Notes: generated from the letters alone by a model not told the origin. A DNA stretch of 64,000 nucleotides from Selenomonadales bacterium (GCA_003150515.1 QALW01000007.1:1-64000), one strand, 5' to 3'. Counted from the stretch's first letter, positions 17,407 to 26,748 are shown. Made by a program: numbers and translations.

Positions 17407-19433
17407 GCGTTACTTTGGCTGAAAGCGCGGGATTCTGCTTCGGAGTGCGCCGGGCGGTTCAAAAGGCTGAGCAATGCGCGCGCGGGGAGGGCTCGGTCTG
17501 CACTCTTGGGCCTATAATACATAATAAATTCGTCACCCGCCGCCTGGAGAGCATGGGCGTAAGGCAGGCGGATTGTCTGTCCGAAGCGCGGGCGGACGTG
17601 GTTATAATACGTTCTCACGGCGTGCCGCCCGAAATAGAGGCGCAGTTAAAAGAGCAGTGCTCGAGGCTGGAGGACGTAACCTGCCCGTTTGTAAAAAAAA
17701 TTCAGAATATTGCGGCTCAGGCTTACGCGGACGGGAAGCAGGTTGTTATTATCGGGGAAAGAGAGCATCCCGAAGTAATAGGCATAAACGGCTATTGCGC
17801 AGGCAGCGCCGCAGTTATAGACAGTCTTGAGGACGCTGAAAAAATGGATTTTTCAGCCAAAGAGCTGTGTTTGGTGGCCCAAACTACGGCAAATAAGAAA
17901 AAGTGGCAGGAAATTGTTGAGTTTTTGCGCAAAAGCGGTTATAATATGCAGGTGCATAACACAATCTGTAGCGCAACCGAGCAGCGCCAGGCCGAGGCGG
18001 CCCGATTGGCGGCCCGGAACGACGTCATGATAGTGGTGGGCTGCCGCGAAAGTTCCAACACGCGCAAGCTTTATGAAATCTGCGGACGGCTGTGCAAAAG
18101 AACCTATGCGGTGGAAAGCGCTCAGGAGCTTTCCGCGCTGGAAATAAATGGCCCTGTGAGCATAGGGATAACAGCGGGCGCTTCCACGCCCGACTGGGTA
18201 ATTAAGGAGGTTGTAAACAAGATGAGCGAGCGAGAGGACATGCTCAAGACGCAGGATTCGGATTTTCTGGAGGAAATGGATAAGACGCTGGTCAAGATAC
18301 GCCCCGGTCAGGTTATTAAAGGCTATGTGGTGTATGTAAACGACAACGAGGCGGGCGTCAATATCGGCTATAAGATGGACGGCTTTATCTCCAGGGATGA
18401 ATTGACCGCCGCAGGCGACGTTAGCCCCCGGGAAATTCTTAAGGAAGGGGACGAAATTGAAGTTGAGGTGCTTAAGGTCAACGACGGCAACGGCAACGTA
18501 ATACTTTCCAAAAAGGCCGTGGACGAGCGCCTGTCCAAGGATAAGAAGCTGGCCGAAATCAATCAGGGCGATCCCTTTGAGGTGACGGTCAAAGAGGCCG
18601 TTAAGGGAGGAGTCTTGGCGAATGTCGAGGGCATAACGGTATTTATCCCCGGCTCTCAGCTCCGCGAACGGGGCTTTGTGAGAGATCTTTCTCAATATGT
18701 GGGCAAGACTTTTGCGGTTAAGGCTCTGGAAGTGGATGTGAAAAAGCGCAGGGTAGTTGCCAGCCGCGCGGTAGTGCTCAAGCAGGAGCGCGAGGAAAAG
18801 GAAGAAAAATTCTGGGGCAATATCCATGAAGGGGACGTTGTAAAAGGCGTAGTGCGCCGCATAACCGATTTCGGCGCGTTTGTGGACGTCGGCGGAGTGG
18901 ACGGCCTGCTGCATATAAGCGATATCGCCTGGTACCGTCTGGATAAGGTTACGGACGTGCTTAAGGTGGGAGACGAAATAGAGGTTTCAGTGCTGGCTAT
19001 GGACAGGGAAAAGGGCACAATCTCTTTGGGATATAAGCAGCTTCATGCTAAGCCCTGGGAATTTGCCTTTGAAAAATATCCCGTGGGCTCTGTGGTTAAG
19101 GGCAAGGTTGTGCGTCTGGCTGCTTTCGGCGCGTTTGTAAATCTGGAGCCTGGCATAGACGGCCTCGTACATATTTCTGAAATTACCGACCACTACATTA
19201 AAAAAGTAGAGGAAGCGCTGGCTGTCGGCCAGGAAGTAAACGTTATGGTCCTGGATGTTAATCCCGAAGCCAAGAAAATCAGCTTAAGCATTAAAGCCTT
19301 GGGCTCGGAGGGCCAGCCGGAGCAGGAGGACGAAGCTTTTGTTCAGGCTGAGGAAAGCGCCGGCTTCGTTCAAGAGGCGCAGGAGGAGGATAATGCTCCT
19401 TCGGCGGAGACGGAGGAGACGGACGCTCAATAA
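17403..19433 (+). CDS. ispH: IspH (HMBPP reductase) fused to ribosomal protein S1-like domains
   Basis: This is a 676-residue bifunctional protein. Residues 1-285 are 4-hydroxy-3-methylbut-2-enyl diphosphate reductase, the last enzyme of the MEP isoprenoid pathway. The three [4Fe-4S]-ligating cysteines are visible in AGFCFGVRRAV, DVTCPFVKK and NTICSATEQRQ. Residues 295-635 hold four S1 RNA-binding repeats; the last two are the clearest (VVRRITDFGAFVDVGG, VVRLAAFGAFVNLEPG). The tail is acidic. The fusion is characteristic of Clostridia and not a frameshift artefact. It is the last gene of the overlapping cmk-plsC-ispH cluster and ends before a terminator at 19673. Confidence 0.95.
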   Translation: MSVTLAESAGFCFGVRRAVQKAEQCARGEGSVCTLGPIIHNKFVTRRLESMGVRQADCLSEARADVVIIRSHGVPPEIEAQLKEQCSRLEDVTCPFVKKIQNIAAQAYADGKQVVIIGEREHPEVIGINGYCAGSAAVIDSLEDAEKMDFSAKELCLVAQTTANKKKWQEIVEFLRKSGYNMQVHNTICSATEQRQAEAARLAARNDVMIVVGCRESSNTRKLYEICGRLCKRTYAVESAQELSALEINGPVSIGITAGASTPDWVIKEVVNKMSEREDMLKTQDSDFLEEMDKTLVKIRPGQVIKGYVVYVNDNEAGVNIGYKMDGFISRDELTAAGDVSPREILKEGDEIEVEVLKVNDGNGNVILSKKAVDERLSKDKKLAEINQGDPFEVTVKEAVKGGVLANVEGITVFIPGSQLRERGFVRDLSQYVGKTFAVKALEVDVKKRRVVASRAVVLKQEREEKEEKFWGNIHEGDVVKGVVRRITDFGAFVDVGGVDGLLHISDIAWYRLDKVTDVLKVGDEIEVSVLAMDREKGTISLGYKQLHAKPWEFAFEKYPVGSVVKGKVVRLAAFGAFVNLEPGIDGLVHISEITDHYIKKVEEALAVGQEVNVMVLDVNPEAKKISLSIKALGSEGQPEQEDEAFVQAEESAGFVQEAQEEDNAPSAETEETDAQ

Positions 19434-19501
19434 GCGGCGTTTTGCAATATGCCCTCAGGAAAGGCGGGAACGGACGCATGCGTATGCCGGACGTATATTT
19501 G

Positions 19502-19523
19502 GCGCCGCCTGTTTGCGGCGCCG
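19502..19523. other. GC hairpin in the ispH/S1-spo0A gap
   Basis: GGCGCCGC and GCGGCGCC close a six-base loop. It lies in the 548-bp gap 19434-19981, which also holds a terminator at 19673 and the spo0A promoter at 19915. No convincing gene is seen in the gap. Confidence 0.4.
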
Positions 19524-19672
19524 GACGCAGAGATAATTACGTTATTTTGACCAGGCTTATTTTTCTGCGGCTTATCTGCAAACTTTCCCAAATAGGCGGA
19601 GACAGGGCTGAATGCAAGTTTTTTGACAAAATTATCCATAAATTTACGTTCCTGAATTTTGATTTTTTCTTT

Positions 19673-19704
19673 AAAAGAGCGGAAGATTACTTCCGCTCTT
19701 TTTA
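19673..19704 (+). terminator. Rho-independent terminator
   Basis: AAAAGAGCGGAAG pairs with CTTCCGCTCTTTT across an ATTA loop and runs into T residues. It lies 240 bp after the ispH/S1 stop codon. Confidence 0.85.
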
Positions 19705-19914
19705 TAATTTTGCTTTATAACGCCTAATCTGCGGCCGGGAGCAGTTTTATTGCTCGGGCTTTGTGATAAAATAAATTAAAACCGTGAAACAAAAAGCCGC
19801 ATAATGCGCGCTTTGAGCATATAAATCATTGTAAAAAATTAAAGCTGTTAGAGGAAATTGGGGTAAAAGGATGAATAATAAATAAAATAGCTAAAATTTA
19901 TTTTACAAATAATA

Positions 19915-19943
19915 TTGCAGACAAGTGTGTAATATGCTAGAAT
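19915..19943 (+). promoter_or_regulatory. Candidate sigma-A promoter of spo0A
   Basis: TTGCAG (19915-19920), a 17-bp spacer and TAGAAT (19938-19943) lie 39 bp upstream of the spo0A start. AAAAGGAG provides the ribosome site. No perfect Spo0A box (TGTCGAA) was found in this short stretch. Confidence 0.5.
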
Positions 19944-19981
19944 ATGCCAAGACAAGCGAAAAAAGAAAAGGAGAATGAACT

Positions 19982-20764
19982 ATGGCTGTCAAGTTAGAAA
20001 AAATCAGAGTATTTATTGCCGATGACAACACTGAGACGAGAGAGAACCTGGCGAATGAGCTGGAAACGGAAGGAATTACGGTGGTAGGCACTGCGGCGGA
20101 CGGAATCAGCGCCCTTAAGCAGATTGCCTCTCTTAAGCCGGACGTATTGCTTCTGGATATAGTAATGCCGGGCCTGGACGGGCTGGGAGTGCTTAAACGG
20201 CTGAACGAAGAGGATAGCCGGCCCGAGGTCATTATGCTGAGCGCGCTTACGCAGGAGGAATTTGTGCGCAGGGCTGTTGAACTGGGAGCTAAATATTATA
20301 TGGCCAAGCCGTGCGAACCGGCCGTTGTAAGAGGACGGATAATGGATATAATAGGCCTGGAGCGCCTTGAACAGAAGGAAATCTCGGGCTTAGACATGCA
20401 GATAAGCAAAATCTTCATGACCATCGGCATACCCGCTCATATTAAAGGATATTATTTTCTGCGCGAAGCCATAAAAATGGTAACGGATAAGCCGGACACC
20501 ATTAACCGCATAACAAAGGAACTTTATCCCACTATAGCCCAGAAATACCGCACGAGCGCGAGCAAGGTGGAGAGAGCTATGCGCCATGCGATAGAGGTGG
20601 CGTGGTCGCGCGGAAGGCTGGATAATTTGGATGAAATTGTGGGCTGCAAGGTCTATGATCCGCTTAATAAGCCCACTAACGGCGAATTTATAGCGCTTAT
20701 AGCGGATAAGCTTAAGCTGGAAAAGGATGAAAGGCTTCGCCAGAGACTGAATCAGGCGGTTTGA
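19982..20764 (+). CDS. spo0A: Sporulation master regulator Spo0A
   Basis: The 260-residue response regulator is phosphorylated at the start of sporulation and then binds 0A boxes. The receiver domain (1-125) has the acidic pair ADD, the phospho-acceptor Asp in LLLDIVMPGLDG (about residue 60) and the Lys of MAKPCE. The C-terminal DNA-binding domain has the near-invariant Spo0A signatures GIPAHIKGYYFLREAI, TSASKVERAMRHAIEVAW and NGEFIALIADKL. It is complete and of normal length. In most spore formers spoIVB lies just upstream; here it does not. Confidence 0.97.
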   Translation: MAVKLEKIRVFIADDNTETRENLANELETEGITVVGTAADGISALKQIASLKPDVLLLDIVMPGLDGLGVLKRLNEEDSRPEVIMLSALTQEEFVRRAVELGAKYYMAKPCEPAVVRGRIMDIIGLERLEQKEISGLDMQISKIFMTIGIPAHIKGYYFLREAIKMVTDKPDTINRITKELYPTIAQKYRTSASKVERAMRHAIEVAWSRGRLDNLDEIVGCKVYDPLNKPTNGEFIALIADKLKLEKDERLRQRLNQAV

Positions 20765-20802
20765 TTTAATAAGAGGGAAGCATTAATATATAAATATAAA
20801 TT

Positions 20803-20857
20803 GGGGCGCTTTTGATTATATCTGTTCAGAGGTATAATCAAAGGCGCCTTTTTATTG
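20803..20857 (+). terminator. Rho-independent terminator of spo0A
   Basis: A long stem (GGGCGCTTTTGATTATA against TATAATCAAAGGCGCC, one bulge) ends in CTTTTTATT, 39 bp after the stop codon. Confidence 0.85.
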
Positions 20858-20891
20858 CGCAAAGGGTTAATACGGGGCAGGGCGCAATGCT

Positions 20892-21062
20892 TTTTAGGCT
20901 CTGCCGGGCGAAAAAACGCGGGAGCGCATAAGGCTTTTTAGGCTCTGCAACACGGCGGTACGCGGGAGCGCATAAGGCCTTTTAGGCTCTGCAACGCGGC
21001 GAAACGCGGGAATGCCTGAGCTTTTGGGCTCTTTCGGGCGGCGGGGCGCGGAAATGCCTGGG
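20892..21062. repeat. Four degenerate tandem repeats of about 44 bp
   Basis: Units start at 20892, 20936, 20980 and about 21022. Each begins TTTTAGGCTCTGC (TTTTGGGCTCTTTC in the last) and contains an ACGCGGGAGCGCATAAGG-like core. They fill most of the gap between spo0A and the first PaaK gene. There are no unique spacers, so this is not a CRISPR array. A TATAAT at 21183-21188 further on may be the -10 box of the downstream operon. Confidence 0.7.
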
Positions 21063-21262
21063 GGGCTGGGGGCGGCGAACAAGCTTGGATAAAAGGGAGC
21101 GCTCTTCGCTCTGCGTCTGAATGGGGGATTCCTCCCGGCCTTAAAATATAAATTTCCGCTTTATTTTTTTATTCTTATTTGCTATAATAAAAAGGACGTG
21201 TTCTAAACGCCAAATAAAAGCACGGTAGTATGGTTGGTGCTTCCGGGGAAACGGAGAAAGAA

Positions 21263-22561
21263 ATGAATATTTATAATCCGCAGATTGAATGCATGGACAG
21301 GGAGAGCATGCGCGCTCTTCAGCTTGAACGGCTTAAAAAGACCGTCAGGTATACATACGATAATGTGGAGCATTACAGGAATAAGCTTTCCAGCGCGGGC
21401 GTAAAGCCGGAGGATATCCGTTCGCTTGAGGATATCCGTTATATTCCTTTTTCAACAAAGGCGGATATGAGGGATAATTATCCCTTCGGCCTGCTGGCCA
21501 GGCCGCTTAAGGATATGGTGCGCGTGCATGCCTCCAGCGGCACGACGGGCAAGCCTACGGTGGTGGCCTACACCAAAAAGGATTTGGAGATGTGGGCCGA
21601 ATGTATAGCCAGGCTGGCGGCCGCGGCTGGGGCGACGGATGAGGATATAGCTCAGATAACTTTTGGCTATACCCTTTTTACGGGCGCTTTCGGCCTGCAT
21701 TACGGCCTGGAAAAGCTGGGCGCGACGGTAATCCCTATTTCCAGCGGCAATACTGAACGCCAGATTATGATTATGAAGGATTTCGGCAGCACGCTGCTTG
21801 TGGGCACGCCCTCATACGCGCTTTATCTTGCCGAAACGGCCGAACGTTTGGGCGTGGGCCGGGACGAGCTTAAGCTGAGGCTGGGCATGTTCGGAGGAGA
21901 GGGCATAACTGAAGCCATGCGCGCCGAGATTGAAAGCCGCCTGGGCATTTCGGCCACCCAGAATTACGGCCTTTCGGAAGTATTAGGGCCGGGAGTTTCG
22001 GGCGAATGCGAATATAAATGCGGCCAGCATATAAATGAGGACTGCTTCTATCCCGAGATAATCAATCCTCAGACGGGCGAGAGCCTTCCCATAGGCGAGA
22101 CGGGCGAACTGGTGCTTACAACCATCAATAAAGAAGGCTTGCCCATGCTGCGCTACCGCACAAAGGACATTACATATTTAATAGAAGAAAAATGCGCCTG
22201 CGGGCGCACCACTCTGCGCCATGCCAGCATACAGGGGCGCAGCGACGATATGCTTATTATCCGGGGAGTAAACGTATTTCCCTCCCAGATAGAGGAGGTA
22301 CTGCTTTCCTTTAAGGAAATCGGGCCCCATTATGAAATAATTGTGCGCAGGGACAACTATCTGGACACCATAGAAATATTGGTGGAGCCATTGGACGAAA
22401 CTATGCTTGAATCCTTTGCCAGGCTGGAGGCGCTGCAAAACAGCATACGCGCCAAGCTGCGCGTAATTCTTCAGCTGGACGCCAGGGTGAGGCTGGTGGA
22501 GCCGCATACCCTTCAGCGTTTTGAAGGCAAGGGCAAGCATGTCACCGATATGCGCAAATGA
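21263..22561 (+). CDS. paaK: Phenylacetate-CoA ligase family protein (first copy)
   Basis: The 432-residue adenylate-forming ligase is predicted to activate an aryl acid with ATP and CoA. The AMP-binding motif is SSGTTGKPT (about residue 90). Other family blocks are GLSEVLGPGVSGEC, LRYRTKDIT and GRSDDMLIIRGVNVFPSQIEE (key part RSDDM..RGVN). The start at 21263 follows GGAG at a fitting distance. It opens a five-gene operon with iorA, iorB, a second PaaK and an ACT protein. In that setting the likely substrates are arylacetates or aryl acyl-CoAs derived from Phe, Tyr or Trp. A short CxCG motif (KCACGRTT) resembles a metal or structural Cys pair. Confidence 0.9.
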   Translation: MNIYNPQIECMDRESMRALQLERLKKTVRYTYDNVEHYRNKLSSAGVKPEDIRSLEDIRYIPFSTKADMRDNYPFGLLARPLKDMVRVHASSGTTGKPTVVAYTKKDLEMWAECIARLAAAAGATDEDIAQITFGYTLFTGAFGLHYGLEKLGATVIPISSGNTERQIMIMKDFGSTLLVGTPSYALYLAETAERLGVGRDELKLRLGMFGGEGITEAMRAEIESRLGISATQNYGLSEVLGPGVSGECEYKCGQHINEDCFYPEIINPQTGESLPIGETGELVLTTINKEGLPMLRYRTKDITYLIEEKCACGRTTLRHASIQGRSDDMLIIRGVNVFPSQIEEVLLSFKEIGPHYEIIVRRDNYLDTIEILVEPLDETMLESFARLEALQNSIRAKLRVILQLDARVRLVEPHTLQRFEGKGKHVTDMRK

Positions 22562-22603
22562 GAAAAATCAGGCCGTAGCGGTACGGCGGAAAGGCTATGC
22601 AAT

Positions 22604-24325
22604 ATGAAAAAGCTTATGATTGGAAACGAGGCGGTCGCGGCGGGCGCGCTGGATGCGGGCGTAAGGCTTATATCCTCCTATCCGGGCACGCCCAGCACGG
22701 AAATAACTGAATTTGCGGCCAAAAGCAGGGAGCTGCATGTTGAATGGGCGCCCAATGAAAAGGTGGCGGCCGAAACGGCGATAGGCGCGGCCATAGGAGG
22801 CGCGCGGGCGCTTTGCGCTATGAAGCACGTCGGGCTGAACGTCGCGGCCGATCCTCTCTATACGGCGGCCTATACGGGCGTGCGCGGGGGCATGGTGGCG
22901 GTTGTGGCCGACGATCCCGGCATGCACAGCTCCCAGAACGAGCAGGACAGCCGCTGCCATGCAATAGGCGCGCATCTTCCCATGCTGGAGCCGTCCAATT
23001 CGCAGGAATGCTATGATTACACCCGCCTGGCGTTTGAAATAAGCGAGCGCTTTGACGTTCCCGTTTTATTGCGGCTGACCACCCGCATAGCTCATAGCCA
23101 AAGCCTGGTGGAAACCCGTCCGGCGGTTCGGCCGGAAATAATTAAATATGAAAAGCAGACGGATAAATATGTGATGATGCCCATGCAGGCCCGCGGCCGG
23201 CATTTGGAAGTGGAAAAGCGGGATAATGCGCTGTCTCTGCGTATAAACAGGCAGGGGCTGGATAGACAGGAGCTTTCCGGAGAGCTGGGAGTAATCTGTT
23301 CGGGCGCAGTTTACGAATATGTTAAAGAAGCGCTGCCCGAGGCCAGCGTGCTTAAAATAGGCATGGTTAATCCTCTCAGCGCAGAGGAACTCAAGGATTT
23401 TGCAGGCAGGGTTAAAAGGCTGATTGTGGCTGAGGAATTAGAGCCGGTTATAGAAAATAAGGTCAGGGCGCTGGGCATAGAATGCCAGGGCAAGGAATTA
23501 TTTACTCTTCAGGGCGAATATTCGGCCAATCTTATAAGAGAGCGGGTTTTGGGGCAAAAGGCGGAATTTGAGCCGGCCGCGGCGCTGCCTCCCCGGCCGC
23601 CCGTGCTATGTCCGGGCTGTCCCCATCGTTCGGTGTTTTATGTGCTTAAGCAGATGAAGCTTACTGTCTGCGGAGATATAGGCTGCTATACGCTTGGAGC
23701 CAACGCGCCCTTAAACGCTATAGATACCTGCGTATGCATGGGCGCTTCAATAGGCGTGGCTCACGGTATGGAACGTTCGGGCGCTGTGGATTCTTCCCGC
23801 ACGGTAGCTGTAATAGGAGATTCAACGTTTATTCATTCGGGCATAACCGGGCTTATAAACGTCGTATATAATGGAGGCGCTTCCACTGTTATAATCCTGG
23901 ATAATTCCATAACGGGCATGACGGGGCATCAGCAGAATCCGGCCACGGGCAAGGATATACGCGGAGACGCCGCGCCCAAGCTGGATTTATATAAATTATG
24001 CGAGGCTGTGGGCGTCAGAGATATAAAAGTTATAGACGCGCGGGATATGGCCGCAATGAAGGCGGGTATAAATGATTCCTTAAACAGGCCGGAGCCCTCG
24101 GTTATAATTGCCCAATGGCCCTGCGCTCTGCTTTCCAAGGAGAAAAAGCAGCCTTATACTGTAAGCGAAAAATGCATAGGCTGCAAAAAATGCATGAGCA
24201 TAGGCTGTCCGGCCGTACAGTTTAAGGACGGGCACGCCCGGATAGATTATTCTCTGTGCGTAGGCTGCGGCCAGTGCGCGCTGGTCTGCCCAGTTAATGC
24301 GATTGTGCCGGGAGGTAAGGAATAA
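22604..24325 (+). CDS. iorA: Indolepyruvate:ferredoxin oxidoreductase, alpha subunit
   Basis: The 573-residue subunit carries thiamine diphosphate. With IorB it oxidatively decarboxylates aryl pyruvates to aryl-acetyl-CoA and reduces ferredoxin. The N-terminal pyrimidine-binding domain begins GNEAVAAGALDAGVRLISSYPGTPST in family style (key part SYPGTPSTE). The diphosphate domain has CPGCPHRSVF (about 335), GDIGCYTLG and IGDSTFIHSGITGL. Two [4Fe-4S] clusters are coded at the C-terminus (CIGCKKCMSIGCP and CVGCGQCALVCP). Length is normal for a complete alpha subunit. Its stop overlaps the iorB start by one base (TAATG). Confidence 0.95.
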   Translation: MKKLMIGNEAVAAGALDAGVRLISSYPGTPSTEITEFAAKSRELHVEWAPNEKVAAETAIGAAIGGARALCAMKHVGLNVAADPLYTAAYTGVRGGMVAVVADDPGMHSSQNEQDSRCHAIGAHLPMLEPSNSQECYDYTRLAFEISERFDVPVLLRLTTRIAHSQSLVETRPAVRPEIIKYEKQTDKYVMMPMQARGRHLEVEKRDNALSLRINRQGLDRQELSGELGVICSGAVYEYVKEALPEASVLKIGMVNPLSAEELKDFAGRVKRLIVAEELEPVIENKVRALGIECQGKELFTLQGEYSANLIRERVLGQKAEFEPAAALPPRPPVLCPGCPHRSVFYVLKQMKLTVCGDIGCYTLGANAPLNAIDTCVCMGASIGVAHGMERSGAVDSSRTVAVIGDSTFIHSGITGLINVVYNGGASTVIILDNSITGMTGHQQNPATGKDIRGDAAPKLDLYKLCEAVGVRDIKVIDARDMAAMKAGINDSLNRPEPSVIIAQWPCALLSKEKKQPYTVSEKCIGCKKCMSIGCPAVQFKDGHARIDYSLCVGCGQCALVCPVNAIVPGGKE

Positions 24326-24903
24326 TGGATATTGTAATAATAGGCGTAGGCGGTCAGGGCACTCTGCTGGCCAGCCGGGTGCTGGGAGCCATGGCTATTT
24401 CGGACGGCCTGGACGTAAAGGTAAGCGAAGTGCACGGCATGTCCCAGCGCGGAGGCAGCGTGGTAACTTATGTGCGTTCGGGCAAAAAGGTGGAATCGCC
24501 CATAATTGAAAACGGCCAGGCGGATATAGTGCTGGCGTTTGAACAGCTTGAGGCTTTCCGGGCTCTGCCCTATCTTAAAAAGGGCGGGAGGGTGCTCAGC
24601 AGCACGCAGCGCATTATGCCCATGCCTGTAATTACGGGCGCGGCCGAGTATCCCAGTGACATTTTAAACGCCATAAAAGAAAAAAATATCAGCATAACGG
24701 CTGTGGACGCGCTTGAAAAGGCGGAGGAGGCCGGCAGCTCAAAATGCGCCAATACTGTAATGCTGGGCGCTTTATGCCGCATTTTGGGAGAAGATGAGAA
24801 TAAGATGCTGGAAATAGTGGGCAGCCTTGTGCCTCCTAAAACTGCTCAAATGAATAGAAAGGCCTTTATGCTGGGCTATGAAGCGGGAGGAAACGCAAAA
24901 TGA
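24325..24903 (+). CDS. iorB: Indolepyruvate:ferredoxin oxidoreductase, beta subunit
   Basis: The 192-residue gamma-domain type subunit pairs with IorA. It begins DIVIIGVGGQGTLLASRVLG and has SEVHGMSQRGGSVVTYVRSG, the two standard motifs of 2-oxoacid:ferredoxin oxidoreductase small subunits. GGGAGG at 24310 precedes the start. It overlaps the next PaaK gene by 4 bp (ATGA), which couples the two. Confidence 0.95.
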   Translation: MDIVIIGVGGQGTLLASRVLGAMAISDGLDVKVSEVHGMSQRGGSVVTYVRSGKKVESPIIENGQADIVLAFEQLEAFRALPYLKKGGRVLSSTQRIMPMPVITGAAEYPSDILNAIKEKNISITAVDALEKAEEAGSSKCANTVMLGALCRILGEDENKMLEIVGSLVPPKTAQMNRKAFMLGYEAGGNAK

Positions 24904-26198
24904 TTTGGAATAAGAGCATGGAATGTATAAATAAAGAGGAGCTGCGCGCGCTTCAGGGAGAGCGGCTGCATAAGACGGTGAGCCGGGTGTATTCAAACGT
25001 GCCCTTTTACAGGGAAAAAATGCAGCAGGCCGGCGTATCCCCTTCCGATATAAGGTCGGCGGACGATTTATCATTGCTGCCCTTTACAAATAAATCAGAT
25101 ATACGGGATAATTATCCTTACGGCCTGATGGCCGCGCCTATGGAGGATATAGTCCGCATTCAGGGTTCCAGCGGCACGACGGGCAAGCTGACTATTGTGG
25201 GATATACACGTTCGGATATAGACGTTTGGGCGGAGGTGGCCGCGCGCAGCCTGAGCTGCGCCGGAGTGGACAGAAGCTCTATAGTGCAGGTATCCTATGG
25301 CTACGGCCTTTTTACGGGCGGCCTGGGCGCGCATTACGGAGCCGAGCGCATAGGAGCTACGGTCGTGCCCATGTCGGGCGGAAACACCGAGCGCCAGGTG
25401 ACGGTTCTTAGAGATTTAAAGGCCACTGCCCTGGCATGCACGCCCTCCTATGCGCTGCATATTGCTGATACTATGGATAAAATGGGCGTGAAGAAGGAAG
25501 AATTAAGCCTTAAGGCGGGAATTTTCGGGGCGGAGCCCTGGACGGCCGCTATGCGCGGGGAGATTGAACAGCGCCTGGGCATAACCTGCTATGATATCTA
25601 CGGCCTGGCCGAGATTATAGGGCCGGGCGTCGCCATAGAATGCGGCGAGCATAACGGCCTGCATATATTCGAAGATCATTTTATCGCTGAAATAATTGAC
25701 CCTGAAACTTTGCAGCCCGTGCCTGACGGCCAGCCGGGCGAATTAGTCTTTACCACCATTACAAAGGAAGGAATGCCTCTTATTCGTTACCGCACCCGCG
25801 ATTTGACTCGTATTATTCCTGAAAGCTGCCCCTGCGGGCGCACTCACAGGCGTATGGAAAAAATTCTGGGGCGCAGCGACGATATGATAGTTATAAGAGG
25901 AGTAAATGTATTCCCCACTCAAATTGAAACCATCCTTATAGAAATGGGGGATTTGGAGCCTCATTATCTTCTGGTGGTGGACAGGGACAACAATATGGAT
26001 AATCTTGAGGTATGGGTGGAGATGAGCCAGCAGCTTTTCTCAGACGAAGTCAAGGTTATAGAGCAGGCTGAGCGCCGGCTCAAGGATCGCATCCATACAA
26101 TTCTGGGAATAAGCGCGCGGGTTAAATTGGTGGAGCCTGGGACAATCCCCCGCAGCGAGGGCAAGGCAAAAAGGATACAGGATAATCGCAAGAAGTAG
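24900..26198 (+). CDS. paaK: Phenylacetate-CoA ligase family protein (second copy)
   Basis: The 432-residue protein is a paralogue of the one at 21263, similar along its whole length but clearly diverged. It has GSSGTTGKLT, YGLAEIIGPGVA, IRYRTRDLT and GRSDDMIVIRGVNVFP, and the CPCGRTH pair. It is coupled to iorB by a 4-bp overlap. Two ligases around one oxidoreductase suggest different aryl substrates or a two-component enzyme; which one applies cannot be read from sequence. Confidence 0.9.
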   Translation: MIWNKSMECINKEELRALQGERLHKTVSRVYSNVPFYREKMQQAGVSPSDIRSADDLSLLPFTNKSDIRDNYPYGLMAAPMEDIVRIQGSSGTTGKLTIVGYTRSDIDVWAEVAARSLSCAGVDRSSIVQVSYGYGLFTGGLGAHYGAERIGATVVPMSGGNTERQVTVLRDLKATALACTPSYALHIADTMDKMGVKKEELSLKAGIFGAEPWTAAMRGEIEQRLGITCYDIYGLAEIIGPGVAIECGEHNGLHIFEDHFIAEIIDPETLQPVPDGQPGELVFTTITKEGMPLIRYRTRDLTRIIPESCPCGRTHRRMEKILGRSDDMIVIRGVNVFPTQIETILIEMGDLEPHYLLVVDRDNNMDNLEVWVEMSQQLFSDEVKVIEQAERRLKDRIHTILGISARVKLVEPGTIPRSEGKAKRIQDNRKK

Positions 26199-26241
26199 AG
26201 AATCTTAAAATAAAGCATATAATATATGAGGAGGCCGCGGT

Positions 26242-26673
26242 ATGTTTATCAAGCAGATTTCTGTCTTTATGGAGAATAAAAAGGGCAGGCTGGAGAGCCT
26301 GACTAAGGCCCTGGCGGGCAATAATATTGATCTGGTAGCCCTTTCCATTGCCGATACGGCCGATTACGGCATTATGCGCGCAATTGTGAATAATACTCAG
26401 AAGGCTTTGGAAGTGCTTAAGCAGTCGGGCTTTATGGCCAGCGTGACCGAAGTGCTGGCCGTGGAAGTGCCCGACGAGCCGGGTGGTCTGGCCGGAGTGC
26501 TGGAGCTTTTTAATAAAGAGGATATTTCAGTGGAATATCTTTATTCCTTTGTGCGCGTCAAGAGCGAGAAGGCTTTGATTCTTTTCAAGGTGAGTGACAG
26601 CGCCCGGGCTATAGAAGTGCTTACGCACGCCGGAGTGGGCCTGCTTAATCAGGAACAGGTGAATAATCTTTAA
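26242..26673 (+). CDS. Tandem ACT domain protein
   Basis: The 143-residue protein contains two ACT domains (about 3-68 and 72-140; the second begins VEVPDEPGGLAGVLELF). ACT domains bind amino acids and regulate enzymes. This type often follows PaaK/Ior genes and may sense an aromatic amino acid. It is the last gene of the operon, 43 bp after the second PaaK, with GAGGAGG upstream of the start. Confidence 0.85.
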   Translation: MFIKQISVFMENKKGRLESLTKALAGNNIDLVALSIADTADYGIMRAIVNNTQKALEVLKQSGFMASVTEVLAVEVPDEPGGLAGVLELFNKEDISVEYLYSFVRVKSEKALILFKVSDSARAIEVLTHAGVGLLNQEQVNNL

Positions 26674-26748
26674 CAGCCCTTTTAAATGCGGCGGCCGCGG
26701 CGGCTTCTATTTGCATATTTTTTTCTGCGGCCGGGAAGAAGGAAATAT

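Noticed and set aside
17853..18914. 353-residue antisense frame within ispH/S1
   Set aside because: It lies wholly opposite the IspH-S1 coding sequence, which has clear motifs; no independent evidence.
19442..19720. 92-residue frame in the ispH/S1-spo0A gap
   Set aside because: No ribosome site, contains a hairpin and a terminator, and no recognisable family.
20892..21062. Possible CRISPR array
   Set aside because: The repeats are directly adjacent and degenerate, with no unique spacers and no cas genes in the window.
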